In this document: positions 34,150 through 43,218 of the stretch, one piece after another | How the letters are laid out: the number at the start of each line of letters is the position of its first letter | How positions within the stretch are numbered: position 1 is the stretch's first letter | Origin: Ferruginibacter sp. | Lineage (GTDB): Bacteria > Bacteroidota > Bacteroidia > Chitinophagales > Chitinophagaceae | Direction of reading: 5' to 3' | Assembly (NCBI GenBank): GCA_019638575.1 | Contig: JAHBTN010000006.1 | Coordinates: forward strand, 1 to 64,000 | Length of the DNA: 64,000 nt | Notes under the pieces: model-generated | Databases searched by the model: none | What the model saw: the letters and a program-made list of their open reading frames with translations, nothing else | What the model was told of the DNA's origin: nothing | Program-made: the position numbers and the translations under genes

Positions 34150-36531
34150 ATGGATACAAACAATAATAAAGACGCTGCTTTGCAAAACAAATTAAGTTTT
34201 GAAAATTTCCGTAATGAAGTTTTAAAAGACTATGAAGTTGCCTGCCAAAGCCGACAGGCAAGTTTGCTTGCCCGTAAAGAGGTGCTAACAGGCAAGGCAA
34301 AATTTGGCATTTTTGGCGATGGTAAGGAAGTGGCACAGGTAGCCATGGCAAAATTTTTTAAAACCGGTGATTTCAGGTCGGGTTATTACCGTGACCAGAC
34401 TTTTATGTTCGCAAGTGGTTTGGCTACAGTAGAACAATTTTTTTCGCAGCTATATGCCGATCCTTATCTTGAGAATGACCCCTTTAGCGCCGGACGGCAA
34501 ATGAACTCTCATTTTGCAACTAGGATGGTAGATGAAAATGGCGACTGGCTGAACCTGGCAAACAGTAAAAACATCAGCAGCGATATAGCACCTACTGCCG
34601 GGCAAATGCCAAGGGCGTTGGGCCTTGCTTTTGCTTCAAAATCATTCAGGAATATTAAACAAACACATAGCCTTACCAACCTAAGCAATAATGGCAACGA
34701 AGTTTGTTTTTGCACCATCGGCGATGCATCAACAAGCGAAGGGCATTTTTGGGAAACCATCAATGCTGCAGGTGTGCTGCAGGTTCCGTTGGCTGTATTT
34801 GTATGGGATGATGGATATGGAATATCTGTTCCCAAAAAATACCAAACAACAAAAAGCTCTATTTCTGATGCATTAAAAGGTTTTCAGAAAAAAGAAAACA
34901 CCAATGGTATTGAAATATATAAACTCAAGGGCTGGGATTATGCCGGCATGTGTGAAATTATTGAACCTGCTATTCAAAAAATAAGAGATACACATACACC
35001 TGCTCTTTTTCATGTAGAGGAGATAACACAGCCGCAAGGACATTCCACTTCGGGCAGCCACGAACGTTATAAAACACCCGAAAGGCTGCAATGGGAAAAA
35101 GAATGGGATTGCATCAGGCAGATGAGGGAATGGATTATTGCCAATGCATTGGCTGATGACGAAGAATTAAAAACTATAGAACACGATGCTGTGCAGTTTG
35201 TAAAAGAAAATAAGCAAAGAGCATGGTCAAAATACAGCGATCCTATTAAGGAACAGGTTGCAAGGGCAACAAATTTAATGGATACCATTGCTGCATCAAA
35301 TGCCGCAGTAAAAAAAATAGCCGATGAATTGAAAGCCATGCGGGAGCCTTTACGCAGGGATGTATTAAAAACAATTGCATCGGTATTAGACCTTGCCGGT
35401 TATAACCAACATACTTCTGCATTGCAGCAATATTATACCCAACTTAAGAACGAAGCTGCAGGCTTATACAACAGCCATCTTTATAACGAAGGCCCAAAAT
35501 CTGCTTTAAAAGTACCGGCCATACCGGCATATTATCAAACCGATGCAGCATCTGTAAATGGTTATGAAGTGCTGAACAAATATTTTGATGAGCTATTTAC
35601 AACAAATAATAAAGTAGTGGCATTTGGCGAAGACCTTGGCCATATAGGCGATGTAAACCAGGGCTTCAGCGGCTTGCAACAAAAGCATGGCAAGGAAAGG
35701 ATTTTTGATACGGGCATTCGTGAACTCACCATCATGGGGCAGGGGATAGGCCTGGCTTTAAGAGGTTTGCGCCCTATTGCCGAAATACAATACCTCGATT
35801 ATTTGTTGTACGGCCTGCAACCGCTTAGTGATGATGTTTGCACAACACATTTTCGTACGGCTGGGCAGCAAAGTTGCCCAATAATAGTACGCACAAGGGG
35901 CCACCGTTTAGAAGGTATCTGGCATAGCGGCTCGCCCATGGGCATGATCATTCATGCATTAAGAGGGATGTATGTTTGTGTTCCTCGTAATATGGTGCAG
36001 GCTGTTGGCATGTATAACACACTGTTGCAAAGCAACGACCCCGGGCTTGTGATTGAATGTTTGAATGGTTACCGCCTCAAAGAAAAGTTGCCATCAAATT
36101 TAATGGCCTACACGGTACCGTTAGGTGTGCCCGAGATTGTAAAGGAAGGAACAGATGTAACCGTAGTAACCTATGGTTCTACTTTACGAATTGTGTTGGA
36201 AGCTGCAACCACTCTCCAAAAACTTGGTATCAGTTGCGAAGTGGTGGATGTACAGACTTTACTGCCTTTTGATATCAACCATTCAATTGTAGAATCGCTT
36301 AAAAAAACAAACCGTATAATTTTTATTGATGAAGATGTACCCGGCGGCGCTGCAGCTTACATGTACAATAAAGTGATGGAAGAACAGGGTGGGTACAGGC
36401 ACCTTGATGTATCGCCCCGAACGCTTACGGCTAAAGCCCACAGGCCTTCTTACGGCAGCGATGGCGATTATTTCAGCAAACCCAATGCAGAAGATGTGGT
36501 GGCTGCAATTAAAGATATGATGAGGGAGTAA
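34150..36531 (+). CDS. Fused alpha/beta 2-oxoacid dehydrogenase E1 component
   Basis: The thiamine-diphosphate enzyme decarboxylates 2-oxoacids (pyruvate or branched-chain) for an E2 lipoyl partner. The 793-aa chain joins the E1 alpha domain (TPP-binding GDASTSEGHFWE..., FVWDDGYGISVP, QPQGHSTSGSHERY) with the E1 beta domain (VVAFGEDLGHIGDVNQGFSG, FDTGIRELTIMGQGIG, then the transketolase C-terminal part with VVDVQTLLPFD and IDEDVPGGAAAYM). The single-chain form is common in Bacteroidota and is usually annotated as the branched-chain type; the substrate is not decided by sequence alone. E2 and E3 genes are not adjacent. A -7 box TATTTTTG lies at 34125-34132. Confidence 0.93.
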   Translation: MDTNNNKDAALQNKLSFENFRNEVLKDYEVACQSRQASLLARKEVLTGKAKFGIFGDGKEVAQVAMAKFFKTGDFRSGYYRDQTFMFASGLATVEQFFSQLYADPYLENDPFSAGRQMNSHFATRMVDENGDWLNLANSKNISSDIAPTAGQMPRALGLAFASKSFRNIKQTHSLTNLSNNGNEVCFCTIGDASTSEGHFWETINAAGVLQVPLAVFVWDDGYGISVPKKYQTTKSSISDALKGFQKKENTNGIEIYKLKGWDYAGMCEIIEPAIQKIRDTHTPALFHVEEITQPQGHSTSGSHERYKTPERLQWEKEWDCIRQMREWIIANALADDEELKTIEHDAVQFVKENKQRAWSKYSDPIKEQVARATNLMDTIAASNAAVKKIADELKAMREPLRRDVLKTIASVLDLAGYNQHTSALQQYYTQLKNEAAGLYNSHLYNEGPKSALKVPAIPAYYQTDAASVNGYEVLNKYFDELFTTNNKVVAFGEDLGHIGDVNQGFSGLQQKHGKERIFDTGIRELTIMGQGIGLALRGLRPIAEIQYLDYLLYGLQPLSDDVCTTHFRTAGQQSCPIIVRTRGHRLEGIWHSGSPMGMIIHALRGMYVCVPRNMVQAVGMYNTLLQSNDPGLVIECLNGYRLKEKLPSNLMAYTVPLGVPEIVKEGTDVTVVTYGSTLRIVLEAATTLQKLGISCEVVDVQTLLPFDINHSIVESLKKTNRIIFIDEDVPGGAAAYMYNKVMEEQGGYRHLDVSPRTLTAKAHRPSYGSDGDYFSKPNAEDVVAAIKDMMRE

Positions 36532-36619
36532 TTGATAATGTATAATTGATAATGTATAATTGAAAATGTAGAATGTATAGTTGTAAATGTAGAATGTATA
36601 ATTGAGAATGTAGAATTGG
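36529..36619. repeat. Short tandem repeats overlapping the E1 stop codon
   Basis: Two 14-bp units TAATTGATAATGTA (36529-36542, 36543-36556) are followed by three related 21-bp units beginning TAATTG, TAGTTG and TAATTG with the inner core AATGTAGAAT (36557-36577, 36578-36598, 36599-36619). The first unit includes the TAA stop. They look like slippage products. No role is evident. Confidence 0.85.
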
Positions 36620-36699
36620 ACTTAATGGAGATGTAGAAGCATTTTTTTTATTTTTTAGACTACTTTGGATTGTGCCTGCCTGTTTACATTTGATGGTTT

Positions 36700-37341
36700 A
36701 TGATAAATACCGGTTTTTTACACGTAATTGATATTTTAGGTACATTTTCTTTTGCCGTATCAGGCGCTTTTTTTGCAATGGAAAAAAAGCTTGATCCCTT
36801 TGGCGTACTTATCCTTTCTTTTGTAACAGCAATTGGCGGCGGTACATTACGGGATATGATGATTGGTAACTTGCCTGTTGGTTGGCTGCGTGACGGAACT
36901 GCCACACTTGTAATTTTTTCGGCGGCTATTGGTACCATGCTGTTTGACCAATGGCTTAAAAAATTCAACCGCACATTATTTTTGTTTGATGCATTGGGCC
37001 TCGGGTTGTTTACCATCATTGGTATCGAAAAAGCAATTGAACTAAAATTTAGCGTTGGCGTATGTATCGCCATTGGCACCATTACTGCAAGCTTTGGCGG
37101 CGTGATAAGAGATGTGCTGCTTAATAATGTACCGCTTGTTTTCAGGAAAGAGATTTATGCACTTGCCAGTATCATCGGCGGGCTTTGTTATTTTGTTTTA
37201 AGAAGCAGCAGCCTTGATAATGATGTGGCAAAAATAATCTGCATCCTGCTGATATTGCTGATACGAATGTTGGCTGTTAGATATAAACTGGCTTTGCCTG
37301 CTTTTTATGCAAAAAATAATAAGCGTGAAAAAAATGGATAG
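36700..37341 (+). CDS. TRIC-family cation channel protein (UPF0126, YicG-like)
   Basis: A 213-aa membrane protein made of two tandem three-helix halves, each with the family motif: AIGGGTLRDMMIG in the first half and SFGGVIRDVLLN in the second, plus a seventh C-terminal helix. Bacterial TRIC homologues form trimeric potassium/cation channels. The length and motif spacing are standard. It follows the short repeats after the E1 gene and is convergent with the T9SS protein gene at 37374. A weak TTCAAT/ATTGAA hairpin (37343-37358) lies between the two stops. Confidence 0.93.
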   Translation: MINTGFLHVIDILGTFSFAVSGAFFAMEKKLDPFGVLILSFVTAIGGGTLRDMMIGNLPVGWLRDGTATLVIFSAAIGTMLFDQWLKKFNRTLFLFDALGLGLFTIIGIEKAIELKFSVGVCIAIGTITASFGGVIRDVLLNNVPLVFRKEIYALASIIGGLCYFVLRSSSLDNDVAKIICILLILLIRMLAVRYKLALPAFYAKNNKREKNG

Positions 37342-37373
37342 CTTCAATTGTTATTGAAAAATAAAATGTTCAG

Positions 37374-39839
37374 TTACCTAATCAAAGTAAACATCCCTTT
37401 CTCTTCTTTTATTGGTTTATTACTAAACTGGTACTTACATATCCACACATAACTACCGGGCAATGGCTTATTGTTATTAAAGTTTCCATTCCATCCAGCA
37501 TCCGGGTCTTTTGTTCTATACACTGTTTGCCCATAACGGTTAAAGATGGTGAGTTCAAAAAATAATAATCTTCCTTTATATCCCGGTTTGTACACATCAT
37601 TGGTGCCATCATTATTTGGTGTAAATGCATTTGGAAAATACATATACTCAGGACAATCTTTTACCAACACCATAACTGTATCGGATAAAATACAACCGGG
37701 CATGCGTTCGCCTGAAATATTAAATATTGTTGAACTTGCTGGAAAAAGATGCCATTGGTAGTTTTGCAAATTAGCTGAAGATGATGGCTGCCAATTATAA
37801 TTATATAGTGATGTGGGCAAGTTAATGATTGCCGTATCATCAGGGCAAATGGCTTGAGGGTAATGTAATTGCAAAAATGTATCAAATGGTTTTATTTCGA
37901 TGGTATCTGCAAAAACATTATCGCAGCTATCGCTCACCGTTACCCAATATTTACCGGGTTGCGTTGCAACAAGACTGTCTAATTTGCTGCCATCCTGCCA
38001 TACATACGTTTTAAATGTATAATCTGTTTTAAGGGTTATGCTTTTTCCCGGGCATAGCATGCTATCGTTGCCAAGTGAAACACTTGCTTTAGCTTCATTT
38101 ACTTCAATGGCAACAGAATCGGTTAAGTAACAGCCCCCAAAAGCAACTTTTACAAAACCACGGTATGGTTTTACATATTGTACCTTTAAACTTGTATCGG
38201 TGCTGGACAGGATTTTAATAAAAGCGCTATCTACCTGCCAATTGGTATTGCGTTTGCATAATGGGTTACGTATAATTTTAAAACTATCAATTGGGTTTGT
38301 TAAACAATGATATTTTCCCGTACCTATAATTTTAATGGTATCACAAATACTTGTTTCGGTACATATTTCCTGCTTAGGCAATGTAAGGTTAAGTACAGCA
38401 TCGGGGTAAACGCTATTAACTTTAACTGGCATTGCTCCTGCTTCTTCAATAGTAATATTTTGAAGAGGTTTAATATACATAGGGCTTTTAACGTAGATAG
38501 GCGTATCTATACCACTACAAATGGTATTACCATTGTAATAGGGCGAATTATCATATAAATAAATATCATTATTGTTACCATAATTACTTAGAGTTACTAA
38601 TTGAAAACTAATAATGCCGTTTTTTTTGTATGCAATATTGCCTAAAAAACCTTTGTTGGGAAAACCCAGGTTGGTTAGGTTTAATTTTTTTTGGGTAACA
38701 AGGTCAAGGTTTTCATTAATGGTTGTGTAAGAATAGGTTTCAGGCCCTCCAAAAAAAATATCAGTAAACGGGTAGCCTAAGGTGAAGTTGTTTTGCTCGT
38801 CAATATTTGTCCTTTCTGTGTTTATGTGCGACCCACCAGTTGAGTTGAGCATTGAATTAAAGATGGCAGCTTTTACAGGGTTAAGGTTTGCATCTACCGT
38901 GCAGCATACATGATTTATATATGGGTCTAGTATATAGTATGGCCTTGAAAACTCTATTAAAAATAAACCACTTGCCGGATTGTAATTTAATTGATTAAAA
39001 TACCCACTATACGGTACTGTTAAATCTTTATCCATATAAATGCCAAAGGCCTTATGCTGCATGATACTGCCATCGGCTTTATTTATTTTTACAAATTGCA
39101 TACCGTTAATTGCATTTGGGCTTGAGGCCGTATCTGAGTTATAATAAAAAGGATAACATAAAACCAGCGTGTTATTGTTTTGCGATATAATATCAGGCTG
39201 ATTGAATGAGTGAAACTTAGGTATAGTGAGATGGCTGTAATTTTTTGCCCATTTTATATTACCCGAGCCATCAAATGCTATAATACCAATGCTTGAAGTA
39301 TTATTATTATTTACTGTTGCAAATAATTCATTGCTGCTGTTTGTATAAACAGTATAAAGATTTATGTTGTTTGAAGGACCATTGGTACGCATCAGTTTTT
39401 TGCCCCATAAATAATTGCCGCCACTGTCAAATTTAAAAATAGTCTTATACACTGTATCGCCTGGCCTGCCGGCGCTACCTGTAAAAATAAGGTTGGCTTT
39501 TTCATCAATACAAATTAAATTTTGAAAGCGAATTGAATTTGCAAAAATATCATCCTTATAATTTTTATACCAAACCAATTGGTTCTTACTATTAAATTTT
39601 AGGATGGATGAGTGTGACCCTGTTGGTCCTAAATTTGTAAAACCACCCATATAAATATTATCTGCATTGTCTCTAAAAGTATAATAATAATTATCTGCAA
39701 AACTTTCAATACTATAATAAGTTGGGTAAAACCTGTTAAAACTACCAGAGTCAATACAGCCCTTTGTTTGCCCAATGCAAATGAATGGAAGAATAAGAAA
39801 AATAATAATAAAACCCTGCTTTATTTTTAATGTAAACAT
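37374..39839 (-). CDS. Secreted protein with T9SS type B sorting domain
   Basis: An 821-aa protein from the Met at 39839 (MFTLKIKQGFIIIFLILPFI signal peptide ending near CIGQ). The N-terminal 450 residues look like a beta-propeller of SBBP or WD type (ILKFNSKNQLVWYKNY, IFKFDSGGNYLWGKKL, IGIIAFDGSGNIKWAKNY). A cysteine-bearing Ig-like section follows (SLGNDSMLCPGKSITLKTDY, VSDSCDNVFADT). The gliding-motility C-terminal domain ends it: FPNAFTPNNDGTNDVY, FNRYGQTVY, GWNGNFNN. The open frame to 39920 adds non-signal residues and is rejected. It is probably exported to the cell surface by T9SS. It lies 56 nt after the interrupted lipoprotein gene. Confidence 0.92.
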   Translation of the reverse strand: MFTLKIKQGFIIIFLILPFICIGQTKGCIDSGSFNRFYPTYYSIESFADNYYYTFRDNADNIYMGGFTNLGPTGSHSSILKFNSKNQLVWYKNYKDDIFANSIRFQNLICIDEKANLIFTGSAGRPGDTVYKTIFKFDSGGNYLWGKKLMRTNGPSNNINLYTVYTNSSNELFATVNNNNTSSIGIIAFDGSGNIKWAKNYSHLTIPKFHSFNQPDIISQNNNTLVLCYPFYYNSDTASSPNAINGMQFVKINKADGSIMQHKAFGIYMDKDLTVPYSGYFNQLNYNPASGLFLIEFSRPYYILDPYINHVCCTVDANLNPVKAAIFNSMLNSTGGSHINTERTNIDEQNNFTLGYPFTDIFFGGPETYSYTTINENLDLVTQKKLNLTNLGFPNKGFLGNIAYKKNGIISFQLVTLSNYGNNNDIYLYDNSPYYNGNTICSGIDTPIYVKSPMYIKPLQNITIEEAGAMPVKVNSVYPDAVLNLTLPKQEICTETSICDTIKIIGTGKYHCLTNPIDSFKIIRNPLCKRNTNWQVDSAFIKILSSTDTSLKVQYVKPYRGFVKVAFGGCYLTDSVAIEVNEAKASVSLGNDSMLCPGKSITLKTDYTFKTYVWQDGSKLDSLVATQPGKYWVTVSDSCDNVFADTIEIKPFDTFLQLHYPQAICPDDTAIINLPTSLYNYNWQPSSSANLQNYQWHLFPASSTIFNISGERMPGCILSDTVMVLVKDCPEYMYFPNAFTPNNDGTNDVYKPGYKGRLLFFELTIFNRYGQTVYRTKDPDAGWNGNFNNNKPLPGSYVWICKYQFSNKPIKEEKGMFTLIR

Positions 39840-39895
39840 GGTTAGTCTATTTAAACTACTGCAGGCAACTATCTGCCTGCAGTAGTTAATTTTGG

Positions 39896-40849
39896 TTAAG
39901 GAATATTTACTGCAATCCAATATTCATACGCATAAGAAGAATATTCATAGATTGAGTTATTTGGATCGAAATAGCCAATATTGTGACAAGCATTGCTAGA
40001 GTTAGGAATTGGCCAGCCAGTTTGTGAAGTATTGTATTTCCAGTTTCTATACCTAACACCAATTACATGGTTGCCACTTGGCAGTGTTCCGGTTTTTGCA
40101 AAGTCATCCCATCTAATATATTTTGTGCCATTAATAAAAAAACCTGATGCTGTATAATTTATCATTGGCAACCAATAATTACTTCCATCAACTTCATATT
40201 CAACTTCCTGTAAACTGGGTTCAATAAAATTTGAATTATAGCCACAAGTTAAATTTTGCAATGCATTATAACCTGCAATTATTAAATAATTGGTATCAGT
40301 ACCACCCGAACCGGCAGGTGTAACCCATCCTTTTTCATTTCTTTTACAGGGGTCGTTGCCTCTATCACCGGTAAAACCATAAGTGGTAACTGGCAATAAC
40401 CATAGATAATAAGGGCCGCCACCTTGTTTACAATCTGTAACAAAGTTAGCGCTTAATTTTACTGAGTAAGTGCCAGTTACATCGCCATTTATATAACCCC
40501 TTGGAACAAGTTGAGAATTATCAGAGAAAAATTTAACTCTAAATATGTGATTATTGGGAAACGAAGGATTGGGGTCAGGCCCAAGATCGGTAATTTGTGT
40601 ATTTGTTAAGGTTAATGTTTGCATTACATTATTTGTAACGTCTGATACAATCTCAATATTTCCCTCAGTTAAATTATTAAATCCATCATTTTGTACAACA
40701 TTATTATTCCATGAAAGTTCATATTCAAACTGGAGTAAATAACCACTTAACGAATCTACATTAGTACACCTAAATACCCTGGAATACTGTATAAGATTAC
40801 AATATGCAGGTAAATCATAATTGCATTGCGATGTAAAATTTGATTGCAT
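39896..40849 (-). CDS. Downstream part of an interrupted lipoprotein gene
   Basis: A 317-aa frame with no signal peptide, rich in Asn, Tyr and Trp and in beta-strand patterns (LLQFEYELSWNNNVVQ, HIFRVKFFSDNSQLVPRGYI, HVIGVRYRNWKYNTSQTGWP). Its first ATG (40847-40849) is in the same frame as the 83-aa lipoprotein gene just upstream; only the TAA at 40853-40855 and one CAA codon separate them. An extracellular-type protein without a signal next to a lipoprotein signal with no body is best read as one 401-aa gene cut by a nonsense codon. I do not recognise the family. If the ATG is really used, the product would remain in the cytosol. Confidence 0.7.
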   Translation of the reverse strand: MQSNFTSQCNYDLPAYCNLIQYSRVFRCTNVDSLSGYLLQFEYELSWNNNVVQNDGFNNLTEGNIEIVSDVTNNVMQTLTLTNTQITDLGPDPNPSFPNNHIFRVKFFSDNSQLVPRGYINGDVTGTYSVKLSANFVTDCKQGGGPYYLWLLPVTTYGFTGDRGNDPCKRNEKGWVTPAGSGGTDTNYLIIAGYNALQNLTCGYNSNFIEPSLQEVEYEVDGSNYWLPMINYTASGFFINGTKYIRWDDFAKTGTLPSGNHVIGVRYRNWKYNTSQTGWPIPNSSNACHNIGYFDPNNSIYEYSSYAYEYWIAVNIP

Positions 40850-40852
40850 TTG

Positions 40853-41104
40853 TTATTGAGAAAGCGGTTCGTTTTTATCATTAACCCACATAGTATTTAC
40901 TTTTTGGTTTCTTACAAATATTTCCGGAATACCCCCTTCTTTTTCCATCTGTTTGGCAATGTATGCTTTTGCTTTTTCCATTGTACCGTTATCAACTTTA
41001 GGTTCATTATTAAACTCTGCCTTCTTACAACTAAAAATAAAAAAAATTAAACCGGCCACAAATATATAAACGAGGGTTTGTGTTGGTTTTAGTATAGTTT
41101 TCAT
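40853..41104 (-). CDS. Upstream part of an interrupted lipoprotein gene
   Basis: An 83-aa frame beginning MKTILKPTQTLVYIFVAGLI, with lipobox FFIFSC (Cys26), a lysine/glutamate-rich segment (VDNGTMEKAKAYIAKQMEKE) and the ending NDKNEPLSQ before TAA. The frame continues open after the stop into 39896-40849 (403 codons in total including both stops). It may be the 5' part of a pseudogene, or a short lipoprotein in its own right. The promoter region holds an 11-G tract and a perfect 11-bp inverted repeat. Confidence 0.65.
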   Translation of the reverse strand: MKTILKPTQTLVYIFVAGLIFFIFSCKKAEFNNEPKVDNGTMEKAKAYIAKQMEKEGGIPEIFVRNQKVNTMWVNDKNEPLSQ

Positions 41105-41264
41105 TATTAATTTTTTAAGGTGATAAAAAAATCAGTGTAAATAACCAGGTAGCAATATGATTTTTTATGGAGGTTTGTAAAATCCTTTGCACAATAAAAA
41201 ATTAATGAAAAGATATAACGGAAATAAAAATACAATTACAGTAGTTCCCTGTATTAATTTATTC

Positions 41265-41275
41265 GGGGGGGGGGG
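41265..41275. repeat. Poly-G tract (11 G)
   Basis: Eleven consecutive G residues in otherwise AT-rich intergenic DNA, 161 bp upstream of the lipoprotein start at 41104. Such tracts slip during replication and can cause phase variation when near promoters. The length may also be affected by sequencing error. Confidence 0.85.
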
Positions 41276-41294
41276 TAAGATTTTGGTACTTAAA

Positions 41295-41322
41295 TTTCAT
41301 ATCTTATGAACAAGATATGAAA
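41295..41322. repeat. Perfect 11-bp inverted repeat between yebC and the lipoprotein gene
   Basis: TTTCATATCTT (41295-41305) pairs with AAGATATGAAA (41312-41322) across a 6-nt loop. It could be a weak terminator for yebC (stop at 41394, read on the minus strand) or an operator for the lipoprotein gene. The remaining spacer 41105-41393 shows nothing else apart from the poly-G tract. Confidence 0.6.
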
Positions 41323-41393
41323 AAAATATTTAAATACAATCTTTAATATGATTTAAGATTTGGGAGTATAATTTTTTATAGAAATAATAATTC

Positions 41394-42104
41394 TTACTTC
41401 AAATTATGAAAAACCTTCTGCACATCTTCATCCTGCTCCAGGTTATCAACCAATTTTAAAACTTCATTGCTTTTTTCTTCATCCAGTTCAACTGTATTGG
41501 CAGGCACCCATGTAAGTTCGGCGCTTATCACTTCCACTTTTTTATTTTCAAGGGCCTTGCTCATATTGCCATATTCGTTAAAGGCTGTACGTATGATGAT
41601 TTGCCCTTCAGTATTTTCGCCTATATCTTCCAAACCAAAATCTATCAGGTCAAGTTCAAGTTCATCCACGTCCACGCCTTCGTTCTTTATCTTAAACTCG
41701 GCCATGTGTGTAAAACCAAAAGCTACACTTCCGGTGGTGCCCAGCGATCCATGCCCTTTTGTAAAGTGCATCCTTACATTGGCAACCGTACGGGTAGGAT
41801 TATCGGTGGCTGTTTCTACAAGCACTGCCACGCCATGTGGCGCATAACCTTCGTACATAATTTCTTCATAGTTGCTTGTATCTTTTCCCATAGCCCTTTT
41901 AATGGCCGCTTCCACCCTGTCTTTGGGCATATTGCATGCCTTGGCATTAAGGTAACACCTGCGCAGAGCAGGATTGTTTTCGGGGTCGGGGCCGGCAGCT
42001 TTTACAGCAATGGCAATCTCTTTACCAATACGGGTGAAATTCTTTGCCATCTTATCCCAACGGGCAAACATGGCGCTCTTTCTTACTTCAAATATTCTTC
42101 CCAT
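41394..42104 (-). CDS. YebC/PmpR-family protein
   Basis: A 236-aa cytosolic protein of the YebC family, implicated in transcription regulation and, for the YebC2 branch, in helping ribosomes through proline stretches. From the Met at 42104 the family start appears: a basic segment, [60 protein letters not shown] and [10 protein letters not shown]. The frame open to 42146 is rejected because 42104 gives [20 protein letters not shown], close to the usual start. It is monocistronic. Confidence 0.94.
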   Translation of the reverse strand: MGRIFEVRKSAMFARWDKMAKNFTRIGKEIAIAVKAAGPDPENNPALRRCYLNAKACNMPKDRVEAAIKRAMGKDTSNYEEIMYEGYAPHGVAVLVETATDNPTRTVANVRMHFTKGHGSLGTTGSVAFGFTHMAEFKIKNEGVDVDELELDLIDFGLEDIGENTEGQIIIRTAFNEYGNMSKALENKKVEVISAELTWVPANTVELDEEKSNEVLKLVDNLEQDEDVQKVFHNLK

Positions 42105-42426
42105 GTAACAATAAAATTTTAGTTTATCATTTAAACTATTGTACACTATTTAATAATAGCTCAATAATTATATAAAGTTTTTAGCTTGTTATAAATCTTT
42201 AGCAGAGTATATAAGAACAAAGCCGGGCTGCAAATGTAGTGAAAATCAGTTTTAGTATAAAGGGCGTCAGTAATTAAGCAAAACTCACCATTTTAAGTTT
42301 TGCAGTATGATAGAAATAGAAACCCATCTTTGCAAGAATATTTTATCGGTTTTAAAATTGACATTATGCTGCGTTTAATAAACAACATACTAAAATGCCA
42401 ATAACATTTAATTGAATCAAGTTGCT
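42105..42426. other. AT-rich spacer without a gene
   Basis: The spacer lies between yebC and the 55-aa gene, both on the minus strand, and must hold the yebC promoter. I see no perfect -33/-7 pair, tRNA or strong hairpin. Confidence 0.4.
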
Positions 42427-42594
42427 TTAGGCAGGCTGCCTGTTTTTAGATTTGTTTTTTAATCTTTCCTTGCGCCTGGCATTTTTAGCTTTAATCTCTT
42501 GCATTAGTTTCCTGAAATCTGCAAGTTCTTTTTCTGTCCATGGCTCAGATTTAGTTGACAAATCAACATTTTTTGGTTCTTTAATTAGTCCCAT
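42427..42594 (-). CDS. 55-aa protein linked to the GNAT-like gene
   Basis: The product starts MGLIKEPKNVDLSTKSEPWT and continues with EKELADFRKLMQEIKAKNAR and a very basic tail (RRKERLKNKSKNRQPA). It is predicted to be an acidic-then-basic helix without signal or membrane segment. It begins 4 nt after the stop of the 174-aa gene upstream, so the two are almost certainly translated from one mRNA. From memory, similar short proteins starting MGLIKEPK.VD accompany this gene type in other Bacteroidota. The tight pairing of a small basic protein with a GNAT-like one recalls toxin-antitoxin modules, but no such function is shown. Confidence 0.7.
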   Translation of the reverse strand: MGLIKEPKNVDLSTKSEPWTEKELADFRKLMQEIKAKNARRKERLKNKSKNRQPA

Positions 42595-42598
42595 ATTT

Positions 42599-43123
42599 TT
42601 AGTTTTTAAAATATTGTGATATTAATCTTATTGCAGCACTTGTTTCAATAAACATTCTCAGTCCACGAAAATGAGTTGCATGTAGTGTTTGTTCATAATG
42701 TTTAATTAAAACAGATTTGGCATCAAAAGCAAGAAAACCTTCATAGCCTTTATCAATTGAAACTTTACAGGCAAAAGCAACCAGGTTTCCAGGAACACCA
42801 ACATACACTTTTTCTTTTCCTTTATTGAATTTTGAACTCTCAATCAAGTGCATAAAAATGTGGTCGCTTTTATCTTCAATGCTTACAAGCCCTTGTATAA
42901 TTAAAGGGTTGTTAACTGTTGTTAGCTTATACACTTCTTTACTTGGGTCTTTAAGCTCTTTGTGCCAGTTAAATTGCCATTCAGTTTTTTTTATTTGCTT
43001 TACATCTGCCAGTGTCAATCTTATAATCTCGGTATCGAAAACCTCACCAGTGGCAAGGTTTTCGATAGAGTTGGTCAGTTTGTCAACTTCAAAATCAAGC
43101 CCTTTTTCTTTATACTTTTTCAC
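42599..43123 (-). CDS. GNAT-like acetyltransferase-fold hypothetical protein
   Basis: A 174-aa cytosolic protein starting MKKYKEKGLDFEVDKLTNSI. The second half has a GNAT-like layout: a beta strand with DHIFMHLIESSKF, then VGVPGNLVAFACKVSIDKGY (resembling the acetyl-CoA pyrophosphate loop and following helix), EGFLAFDAKSVLIKHYEQTL and an aromatic C-terminal strand and helix (HFRGLRMFIETSAAIRLISQ). The canonical Q/RxxGxG/A loop appears only as GVPGN, so activity is uncertain. It is first of a two-gene unit with the 55-aa protein (4-nt gap). Confidence 0.75.
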   Translation of the reverse strand: MKKYKEKGLDFEVDKLTNSIENLATGEVFDTEIIRLTLADVKQIKKTEWQFNWHKELKDPSKEVYKLTTVNNPLIIQGLVSIEDKSDHIFMHLIESSKFNKGKEKVYVGVPGNLVAFACKVSIDKGYEGFLAFDAKSVLIKHYEQTLHATHFRGLRMFIETSAAIRLISQYFKN

Positions 43124-43218
43124 CCTACGAATTTACAAAATATCAACTTGCCGGGCAAGTAAGAATACAAATTGAAGAGTGATTAATTGTAAAACTTTCC
43201 ATATAATTTTTCATCAAC

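Noticed and set aside
37343-37358. Terminator between the TRIC and T9SS genes
   Set aside because: A 6-bp AT-only hairpin with TGTT loop is too weak to call.
15480-41104. One coordinated T9SS gene cluster
   Set aside because: The T9SS proteins at 15480, 30908 and 37374 are separated by unrelated housekeeping genes, and no core T9SS genes (porK-N, sov) are present.
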